A program made the position numbers and the translations under genes. The notes below the pieces were generated by a model. That model was not told where the DNA came from and made no database searches. It saw nothing but the letters and a program-made list of their open reading frames with translations. A stretch of DNA of 64,000 bases. It comes from CAYPNP01 sp964412195 (lineage in GTDB: Bacteria; Acidobacteriota; JAAYUB01). Below are positions 33,726 through 41,700 of the stretch, piece by piece. Within the stretch, counting starts at the first letter, position 1. Each line of letters begins with the position of its first letter. The stretch lies in assembly GCA_964412195.1 (NCBI GenBank), contig CAYPNP010000002.1:1-64000 (forward strand), in the 5' to 3' direction.

Positions 33726-35255
33726 GTGAAAACCGTTGTCCCCGCAACCCCGTGGACCTCTCCGGTCGCCATCGCCGCGTACATGGCGGCCGCCAAGCTT
33801 CTGCTGCACCTGCTGACCAACGGTCAATACGGCTACTTCCGGGACGAACTGTATTACCTCGCCATGGGAGAACACCTGGACTGGGGATACCCCGACAGCG
33901 CGCCCCTCATCGCCCTGGTGGCCTGGGCCACCCGCCACATCTTGGACGGGAGCCTCGAGGCGATCCGGCTCCTGCCCGCGTTGGCCGGCGCGGGGATGGT
34001 GTTCCTGACCGGCATGCTGGCCCGGGACATGGGCGGGCGCGGCGGAGCGGTCTTCCTGGCCTGCCTGGGCGTGATCTGCGCCCCGGTCTACCTGATCAGC
34101 AACACCCTGCTGTCGATGAACGCCTTCGAGCCGCTCTTCTGGACTGGCTGCCTCTGGCTGGTTTGGCGGGCGGTGGAGCGGGGCGACTCCCGCCTCTGGA
34201 TTTGGGCGGGGATCCTCGCCGGCCTCGGGTTGGAGAACAAGCACTCCACGGCGTTCTTCCTCGTGGCCCTCGCCGCCGGCATCCTGCTGAGCGGCCGGTG
34301 GCGCGTCATTCGGGACCCGTGGATGTGGGCCGGACTGGGGATCGCCATCCTGCTGTTCCTGCCCAACGTAGTCTGGCAGTATCTGCACAATTGGGCCACC
34401 CTGGAGCTGCTCCAGAACGTGAGGCGGATCCACAAGAACGTCGAACTCACCCCCTGGGCGTTCGTGGGGCAGCAGGTGTTCATCCTCCTGCCGACGACGG
34501 CCCTGGTCTGGGTCGCTGGCCTCTGGCGCTGCCTGCGCCGCGGCGCCGGCGGCCTGCGGCTGATCGGCTGGACTTACCTGGCCCTGCTGGCGATCATGAT
34601 CGTGTTGAAAGCCAAGCACTACTACCTGGCGCCCATCTATCCGGCCCTGTTCGCGGCAGGCGGCCTGTGGTGGGAGGAGCTGACACCGAAGCGCTGGCCG
34701 CGCCGGGCGCTGGCGGGAATGCTCGCCGCGACCGGCGCGCTGTTCCTCCCCATCGCCCTGCCGGTGCTCTCCCCGGCCCGGCTCGTCTCATTCCAGGAAA
34801 CGATGGGGATCGCTCCGCCCAAGACGGAGGTGGCCCACGAAGGCCCCCTGCCCCAGCACTTCGGCGACATGTTCGGCTGGCCGGAGATGGTGGCGGAAGT
34901 CGCCCGGGTCTGGCAATCCCTGCCCCCAGTCGACCGCGCACGCGCAGCGATACTGGCGGGGAATTACGGCGAGGCCGGGGCGGTTGACTTCTTCGGGCCC
35001 CGCCACGGGCTGCCCCCGTCGATCTGCGCCCACCAGGGCTACTATTTCTGGGGCCCGCGCGACGCCACGGGCGAGGTCCTGATCCTGCTGCAGTGGGACC
35101 GCGAGTCGGCCGAGCGCTGGTTCGGCCAGGTGGAGGTCGCCGGCCGCGTGGGACACCCCTGGGCCATGGGCGAGGAGCACTTCGACATCCTCGTGGTGCG
35201 GGAACCGAAGGTCCCCCTCCAGACTCTCTGGCCCCGCCTGAAGCATTGGAACTGA
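33726..35255 (+). CDS. GT-C membrane glycosyltransferase (ArnT/PMT family 39-like)
   Basis: This polytopic protein of about 509 residues has the GT39-type first loop YFRDELYYLAMGEHLDWGYPDSAPLIAL, which carries the acidic catalytic residue. About 10-12 hydrophobic segments follow, with a soluble C-terminal part. These enzymes move sugars from polyprenyl-phosphate carriers to protein or lipid outside the inner membrane. The start is uncertain: GTG 33726 or ATG 33783, neither with a clear ribosome site. The frame is open back to 33531, but that part is AT-rich and unlike the family. Confidence 0.82.
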   Translation: MKTVVPATPWTSPVAIAAYMAAAKLLLHLLTNGQYGYFRDELYYLAMGEHLDWGYPDSAPLIALVAWATRHILDGSLEAIRLLPALAGAGMVFLTGMLARDMGGRGGAVFLACLGVICAPVYLISNTLLSMNAFEPLFWTGCLWLVWRAVERGDSRLWIWAGILAGLGLENKHSTAFFLVALAAGILLSGRWRVIRDPWMWAGLGIAILLFLPNVVWQYLHNWATLELLQNVRRIHKNVELTPWAFVGQQVFILLPTTALVWVAGLWRCLRRGAGGLRLIGWTYLALLAIMIVLKAKHYYLAPIYPALFAAGGLWWEELTPKRWPRRALAGMLAATGALFLPIALPVLSPARLVSFQETMGIAPPKTEVAHEGPLPQHFGDMFGWPEMVAEVARVWQSLPPVDRARAAILAGNYGEAGAVDFFGPRHGLPPSICAHQGYYFWGPRDATGEVLILLQWDRESAERWFGQVEVAGRVGHPWAMGEEHFDILVVREPKVPLQTLWPRLKHWN

Positions 35256-35379
35256 GGCCAAACCCAATCCTCGATCCGGTTTTCACCCGGCTTTGGAGGG
35301 CCGCGGGCGGGATGGACGCGTTCCTCGCGGGCCGTCCTAATTCGGCTTCGGAAGTTTTCCCGGATACATGAATAAAGAG

Positions 35380-35408
35380 TTGCAAGATTCCCCCTCCCGT
35401 TTTATCCT
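35380..35408 (+). promoter_or_regulatory. Sigma-70 type promoter of the exported-protein pair
   Basis: TTGCAA (35380-35385) and TATCCT (35403-35408) are 17 bases apart. The leader then carries CAGGAGGA before ATG 35452. Confidence 0.6.
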
Positions 35409-35451
35409 CTGTCCATTTAAATTTTACTTTTTCAGTGCAGGAGGATTTTTC

Positions 35452-36114
35452 ATGAGTCGGATCTCATTTTCCCGGATGTGTATCTCCCGGCTTTGCATCA
35501 CGCTGTTCCTTGCCGCCGCCTGCTTCCCTGCGGCGGCTGCCCCGCCGGATTCGCAAGCCGCCCCCGTCGCCCCGGCCAAGCCGAAAGTGCTGGTGGTTGT
35601 GCAGCTCCGCGACCCCGATTTCACGGTCCTGGAAATGAAATACCGGGTGTTCTACAACAAGGGCGAGACCAAGAAGATCCCGTTGACCGACTATGATTTC
35701 AGGGTGGCGTTCACCGACGAGCTGCTCAACGCGCTGGCCGACGACCATAGGGCGGAGTGGGTCGAGGCGACCGGCCAGGAGGGAATCGACGTCGTCAAGG
35801 TCTGGAACAAGAAGGCGACGGTGTCGGCGGGCGTGGCGGCGGACCGCCTGCTCCTCGTGGACATCATCCAGTACGGCGCCCTCGTGGCCGACCTGGCCGC
35901 CGACAAGTTCATTCTTCTGGTGAACATGCGGATGACAGACAAGACCGGCCGCCAGAAGATCTGGGAGAAGAAGTGGTACGAGCGGATCGACCTGCCCGGC
36001 AAGGTGGCGGACCTGCAGGCCGACAACCAGAAGGGCCTGAAGGAAGGGGTCAACAAGCTCGTGGAGGACATCTGCAAGAAGATCCAGCTGGAGATCAAGA
36101 AAGCCCGGTTCTAG
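35452..36114 (+). CDS. Exported protein of unknown function
   Basis: This 220-residue protein has a signal peptide ending near AAAAPPD (about 31). Its soluble domain of mixed alpha/beta character contains RVAFTDELLNALADDHRAEWVEA and a repeated VADLAADKFILLVNMRMTDKTG section. I recognise no family. It resembles lipoprotein-like proteins that hold a DUF near a PEGA partner. CAGGAGGA precedes the ATG. It is followed after 10 bases by the PEGA gene, so the two probably act together at the envelope. Confidence 0.75.
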   Translation: MSRISFSRMCISRLCITLFLAAACFPAAAAPPDSQAAPVAPAKPKVLVVVQLRDPDFTVLEMKYRVFYNKGETKKIPLTDYDFRVAFTDELLNALADDHRAEWVEATGQEGIDVVKVWNKKATVSAGVAADRLLLVDIIQYGALVADLAADKFILLVNMRMTDKTGRQKIWEKKWYERIDLPGKVADLQADNQKGLKEGVNKLVEDICKKIQLEIKKARF

Positions 36115-36124
36115 GGAGGCGCCC

Positions 36125-36829
36125 ATGATTTGCCGTCAAGCTCTCGCCGCCCTGGCCCTGGGTTGGCTCCTGTGGCTCGCCTCCCCGGTGTGCCCGGGCC
36201 AGGAGGCCTCCCCCGCCCCGACCTCGCCGGAGCCGTCGGGCGCGCTCCGGGTGAAAACCGACATCACCGGCGTTCAGCTCTTTCTTGACGGAGAGGAGAA
36301 AGGAACGACTCCGACCACCTTGCGCAGCCTGGCGCCGGGGCCGCATCGGTTGGCCCTCGTCAAGGACGGCTACGAGGCCCATGAGCAGGCGGTCACAGTC
36401 ACTGCCGGGAAAACCGAACTGGTGGTCGTGGCCATGAAGCCCCTGGTGCTACCCCCGCCCCAGCTGCCGGCGGTGTTCCGGGCAGTCCACCAGCACCGGG
36501 CCGGATCCTGCATCGGGACGCTGACGGTCACCGCCGACACCATCGAGTACACCAGCGACGACAAGCAGGACGTCTTCCGGATCCCCATCCGCACGCTCAA
36601 GTCCGTGTCCAGGTCGTTCGGCCCGGTCCCCGGGCTCGGTCCCACCGGCATCGGCGGGCCGAGCTCCATGATGGCCTGCCGGGTCGAGGCGCCGGACCGG
36701 TCGTATGGTTTCTGGGCGGTCGAAAAGGGGATGGACGACGACGTGCAGGTGCTGGCCGCGAAAACCAAGGAGCTGTTCCAGGTGCTGTACCGCCTCTGGA
36801 TCGACACGCTGAAGAAGCCGGCTCTCTAG
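36125..36829 (+). CDS. Exported PEGA-domain protein
   Basis: This 234-residue protein has a signal peptide (core ALAALALGWLLWLASPV). A PEGA domain follows (about 40-108: LRVKTDITGVQLFLDGEEKG, TTLRSLAPGPHRLALVKDGY). The C-terminal domain (about 118-230) could be a PH-like or GRAM-like beta fold (GTLTVTADTIEYTSDDKQDVFRIPI). PEGA domains occur in surface-anchored proteins. AGGGAGG lies before the ATG. It is in an operon with the preceding unknown exported protein. Confidence 0.78.
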   Translation: MICRQALAALALGWLLWLASPVCPGQEASPAPTSPEPSGALRVKTDITGVQLFLDGEEKGTTPTTLRSLAPGPHRLALVKDGYEAHEQAVTVTAGKTELVVVAMKPLVLPPPQLPAVFRAVHQHRAGSCIGTLTVTADTIEYTSDDKQDVFRIPIRTLKSVSRSFGPVPGLGPTGIGGPSSMMACRVEAPDRSYGFWAVEKGMDDDVQVLAAKTKELFQVLYRLWIDTLKKPAL

Positions 36830-36870
36830 ATTGCCCGTCAAGCAAAGGTCGGATTATTGGAAGTGAAGGG

Positions 36871-36910
36871 TCAAGCTCTGTCACGGTCCATGGGGTCAGG
36901 CTTCGTCACA
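36871..36910 (-). repeat. Two adjacent dispersed-motif copies
   Basis: TCAAGCTCTGTCACGG (36871-36886) and ATGGGGTCAGGCTTCGTCACA (36890-36910) are same-direction variants of the dispersed motif, opposite to the array at 99-661. Confidence 0.6.
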
Positions 36911-36996
36911 GCCCGACTGCCGGCAAGCATTCAGCACCGGCAGACGCCGGAAGCTTTGTCGCTATGAACTGCGATCCGCATCCGGACGAATCCGCC

Positions 36997-37020
36997 AGCC
37001 CGCTTCAGCGGGCTTTCCCC
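36997..37020 (+). terminator. Hairpin, possible terminator after the PEGA gene
   Basis: AGCCCGC (36997-37003) pairs with GCGGGCT (37008-37014) across TTCA, followed by TTCCCC. The T-run is short, so it is weak. The rest of 36830-37238 has a run of ten G at 37054-37063 and no gene I can support. Confidence 0.45.
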
Positions 37021-37238
37021 CTCAGCCCGGCGTTTCATCGGCTGTGTCGCAACGGGGGGGGGGAGAGATGATTGGATGAATGCCGCCTTCCGGGATTCCC
37101 GGTTGCCCTTTCCGGTCCGCCGGCTTGCGCTGGCGGTGGCCCGCCGCTCGCCGCGCGACTCAATCATCCACAACATCCTGCCCCGCTCGCCGGCGAATCT
37201 GTTCATCCCGGAGGCAAAGGGCAAAATGGTCAAAGGGG

Positions 37239-38294
37239 TCATGGTAACGACCTGGCGAGGCGGAAGCCCAGGTTGAAGTTGCGGTAGCCGGAGGCGAAGC
37301 TGTAGCGAAAGGCCGACCGGCAGTAATTGGCGTCTCCGAACCAGCCGCCGCCGCGAACCACCCGGGTGGAGCCCGTTTCAGGCCCCGCGTAGTTGGTGGC
37401 GCTCCCCGATGGGTAGGTCCCATACCAGTCCCAGCACCACTCCCAAACATTTCCATGAGTATCGTGCAGGCCCCACGGATTTGGCGCTTTCGTCCCCGCG
37501 GGGCTGGTGGCATAGATGGAACTGCTATTGCCCCAGAACCACGCCGCCGTCTCCAGCGCCGGGTACATGCCGGAGGTGGACGTAATTCCGCAATTGGCCA
37601 CCGCGTAATTCGGCTCCGCGATCCAGAACGGTGTCGCCGTCCCCGCCCGGCAACAGTACTCCCACTCCCCTTCTGTCGGAATCCGGTAGCCGTCCGCGTC
37701 GAAGTCGCAGTAGAACGGCCCGGTGGTGTAGTTCGACGCGGTGATCGGGTTCGTGAATCCCGCGTCGGTGTAGTACGCCCGGGTCAGCCCCCGTTGGACC
37801 GACAGCAGATTGGCAAACAGCACCGCCTCGTACCAGGTGACGTACTGCACCGGGTTGGTCATCCCCGCGCCGTAGTCTGTGGATGTCGGATCCGCGGGCA
37901 GCGTCGGCTGCGCCGCCTTCAGGTCCGCCCACATCTGCCGAGTCACCTCCGTGGCCATCACCGCCAGGTTCCGGGTCAGGGTGTGGGTAAATTGGGTTTC
38001 TTCAACCCAGCGGCACGGCTCGTCCAATGGGGATCCCTGGGGAAAGGTCCCTCCTGGCACCAGTCGCAGGATCTGCACGATGGAGTCGTAATCGTAGAAT
38101 TGTCCAAATTGAGCGAAAATCGAGTCCAGATTGCCGGCAAGGTAATTCGATAGAATCACCTGGTCTGCCGCATCGATGATCCCCGACCCATCCAGATCTC
38201 CCTGCAGAATTTCAGCAGCCCCGATGTTTGCGGCTGACAGAACGAGCAGCAGCAGAAAAAACGCCCAGCCGGAAACCAATCCAGACTTTTTCAT
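37239..38294 (-). CDS. Exported dockerin-like / formylglycine-generating-enzyme-fold protein
   Basis: This 351-residue protein has a signal peptide (WAFFLLLLVLSAANIGAA) and one dockerin-like Ca segment (GDLDGSGIIDAADQVILSNY). An FGE-sulfatase (SUMF1-like) domain follows from about 75. It contains RIPTEGEWEYCCRAG, NPWGLHDTHGNVWEWCWDWY, RVVRGGGW and GFRLARSLP. The fold includes true formylglycine enzymes and many non-catalytic ligand binders. The catalytic Cys pair is not evident at the usual place, so ligand binding or carbohydrate-linked function is more likely. A paralogue lies at 56201-57274. Confidence 0.85.
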   Translation of the reverse strand: MKKSGLVSGWAFFLLLLVLSAANIGAAEILQGDLDGSGIIDAADQVILSNYLAGNLDSIFAQFGQFYDYDSIVQILRLVPGGTFPQGSPLDEPCRWVEETQFTHTLTRNLAVMATEVTRQMWADLKAAQPTLPADPTSTDYGAGMTNPVQYVTWYEAVLFANLLSVQRGLTRAYYTDAGFTNPITASNYTTGPFYCDFDADGYRIPTEGEWEYCCRAGTATPFWIAEPNYAVANCGITSTSGMYPALETAAWFWGNSSSIYATSPAGTKAPNPWGLHDTHGNVWEWCWDWYGTYPSGSATNYAGPETGSTRVVRGGGWFGDANYCRSAFRYSFASGYRNFNLGFRLARSLP

Positions 38295-38380
38295 GCCTTT
38301 CCCCCCCGATGAGAATTACGATTCATAGTTGAAGGGCCACAGTGCTCATGGCGAATACCTTGCGCTGGCGTGCGGAGTGC

Positions 38381-38544
38381 AATGGTGCCAAGCTTTGTCA
38401 CAAAATGATCGTTGTTGTGATTATATCACCGTTCTGTCCGTCAATATGTCGACGGGTTTTCAGTCGTTTATGTATCAATAAGTTCCGAAAGTCACAAACT
38501 GCCCGGAAGACACTGCTCCCGTGATGGGGTCAGGCTCTGTCACA
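38381..38544 (-). repeat. Two dispersed-motif copies bounding an AT-rich segment
   Basis: AATGGTGCCAAGCTTTGTCACA (38381-38402) and GATGGGGTCAGGCTCTGTCACA (38523-38544) are direct copies. The 120 bases between are much AT-richer than the surroundings and encode nothing recognisable. The wider gap 38295-38725 shows no gene. Confidence 0.65.
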
Positions 38545-38725
38545 GCCCGGACGCCGGCGAGCGGGCGGTGAGCGGAGGCAATGCCCAGAGCGGCTGGCGC
38601 GGGGGCGGTCAGGGAATGGAGGCGGCCGGGTGATCGCGGCAGTCCGGCCCGGCGGGCCGGACGTCCAGCCTCGGATTGGACGCCCGGTGGCGGGCATCCC
38701 CGGGACGCCCGCTGTAACGAATGCC

Positions 38726-41700
38726 CTACCAGTTTCCGGCCAGGTGATTCGCCAGCAGGACCGCGTCGGCGGCCGCCAGCACGCCGTTGCCGTCCAGGTC
38801 CCCCGCAAACTCGCAGGCGCTGAAAGCCCCGTATCCGGGCTGCAGGTGGCCCGCCAAGGCGGCCAGCAGGATGGCCAGGTCGTCGGCCCCCACCCGCCAG
38901 TCCTGGTTCAGGTCGCCGAGGACCGGCACCGCCTCCACGCGGGCGGGCGAGGCGTTGCCGTCAAATTCCGCCCACGCGACCAACTGGCAGTACTGCCGGC
39001 CCGCTGAGACGGGAGCCCAGTTGGCCGACAGATTGGCAGTCGCGCCGGGAGCCAGGCCGGTGAATTCCGCTTCGAAATGAGCCAAGACGTTCTGGTTCTC
39101 CTTGCGGGCCTCCAGGTACAGGATCCCGGACACAGTCCGGTCGCCGGTGTTGGTGAAATCGGCCTTGAGCGCCACCGATTGCCCCTCCTCGAAGCAGACC
39201 GGATCGGCGTCGAGCCGGGTAATCGCGCCGGCCGACCGTCCCAGCGAGAACGGGCAGGAGGCCGTACCAAGCAGGATTCCGGCGCTGTTGCGGAAGTTGA
39301 CTTCCATCTGGTAGTCGCCGGCTGCCGCCCCGGTGCTGTCCCAATCGAAGGCGCACGACGTCAATCCCTTGACTCCGGTCAGCTTCCGGAGCGGCAAGCC
39401 CGCCTCCAGGCCCCCCGCCGGGCCGCCGGAAACAAAGGTCTCCACCAGCACGTCCGGCAACTGCCCTGTGGTTTCGGTCAGGAACAGCTCCGCCGAGACC
39501 ATCTCGCCCAGGCCGAAGACGGGCTTCGCAGCCTTCAGCCGGCGGGCGGCCACGCTGCCGGGACCCGTGGTGACAGTGAAGTTGTAGCTCTGGTAGAACT
39601 GCGCATCGGCCGTGTTGGCGTTGTAGAAGAACGGGTAGATCGTCAGGATGAGCCGGCTGGCGCCGCCGGGCAGGGGCAGCACCTCCCAATCGAAGTCCCG
39701 CCGCGGCCACCATTCATCGCCCGACGGCGCCAAGTCCGGTGTCCGGCCGGGCTCCTCCCCCGGCTCCAGGACCTCGGCCAGCGCCAGGCTGAGGTTGGCC
39801 TGGGTGACCGGCTGGCCCAGTTCGGCGAGGGTGACGCTTCGGACCTGCGTGCCGGCCGGGTAGTCCACCCGGACGGTATAGTTGGGCACCACGGCGTGGC
39901 CCGGCTCGGCAAACACGGATCCGCCGGGGATCTGGACCGTATCGATGCCTCCGCTGGCGGTCACCGTGTACATGGGCACGGACACCGTCAGGGCCGCGAC
40001 GGGCCCGCCGAGAAGGGTCCCGTCCAGCGGGCCCGGAGCGCGAACCCCCGGAGACCATTTCCGGGCGCTCCAGTCCACCTCGATCTTGGGATCGCCATAG
40101 AAGTGGAAAACCGCCGAGTTGTACTGGTTGTACCCACGGTCGTCCGAATCCCCAGCGTCCACCAGGCTGTCCTTGGCCAACTTGAAGGACTCCCCCACGG
40201 ACCGGCCGGGTTCCAGCTCGCTGTAGAATCGCCGGGCCAGGTTGGCGCAATGCGGCGAGGTGGCGTTGGCCGTCGCCCCGATGTAGGCCCCGGCGTTCCC
40301 GTTCAGGAACGTCTCGGCAAAACTGTAGCCGGCAAAATAGCTCCCGGTCTTGCAGGAGGCGCCGAAGACCACCGGCCGCTTGCCGCCCGGATCGAAGTGG
40401 TCGTCGATCATGTCCCAGGCGATCACGTCCCATCCACCGGACCCGCCGTGGCCGGCCAGGTAGATGAAATCCCGGTTGTTCACGTAATCGAAGAACTCGT
40501 CCTCTGTCGGCTCGTGCAATTCGTAGGCGGTGAAACCCAGGTCGTCCAGCAGGTCCGCGACGTCGTTTCGCTCCACGGTGAAGTCGATCTCGTCGGAAGT
40601 TCCGCCCGGCCCCCGGGCCAGGCCGCTGATTACGGCGGCGGACTCGTCCGTCAGCTCCGCGGCGCCCGAGAGGAGGTCCAAGCTGGCCTGTATCGGCTCG
40701 ATCAGCCGGTTGACGTTGCCGCCGATGATGCGGCCCACGGCCAGGTCCGGGTGGTGGACCTCGTCATCCGTGGAGGCGTAATAATTGTCCGTGTACCCCA
40801 CGTCGCGGGTGTCGTACAGCTCGTAACGCCGGGAGAACGCCGGAATGACCGGAGTCTCCCCCACGATCAGCAGGTACCCGTTCCCGGCCCAGCCGGAGGC
40901 GAGCTTCTCGGCCCACTCACCGCCCTCGTCGATCAGGTCGTCCAGGATGTCCCGGTCCAGCGCCGAGTCGCCGGTCCCGTTCAGGACGTCGACCTCGCCG
41001 GCCAGGTGGCCGTCCAGGCGGCAGCCGTGGCCCACCAGGACCTCATCCTTGTCTAGCCGCGGCAGCAGGTCGCCCGCGGCAACCCGGTCCATGTCGGACA
41101 GGGAATAGGGCCAGCTGGTCACCAGCCGGGTGGTCAGGACGGAGTCGGCGTCCACGCTGCAAGTGAACGCGTAGATGTGCTGCCCCGGCCAACCCGGGCT
41201 GTCATCGCGCTTGAAGAGGAGGATCTCGTCCCAGCTGTCGCCCCAGATGTCGGCCGCGAGGAGGCGGTCTCCCGGAGTCAGCGGTTGGCTGAAGCTGCGG
41301 GACATCCCGTTCCCCCGGTAGATCCGGATCTCGTCGGCGTCGATGTCGCCCACGACGAACTCGTCATTCGCCCAGGACAGGACGTTCCCCACCGCGAATC
41401 CGTCGCCGGTCCGGAAGGCGGTGCTCAGGTATCCCCATGGCGTCATTCCGGTGCTGCCGGCAGGGGCGTCATAGATCTCCACGTCGCCGTCCACCCCATA
41501 GATGACGGCGACCTCGTCCCAATCGTCGGGATCCAGCATGGTGGCGAATTCGCCGCAGGCGATCCGGTCTCCCGGCTCGAAGTCGCTGGTGAACGACTCC
41601 GCCTCCTCCAGACGGTTGGGGTCCGGCCGGAACTGGTAGATCTTGACCGTGCCGTCCGGGCAGGTGCCGGACGCCACCACGATCTCCTCCTGGTAGTCGG

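Noticed and set aside
37072..37287. Overlapping small frames in the gap before the FGE gene
   Set aside because: Several frames on both strands have no ribosome site or family match, and they overlap the end of the FGE gene.
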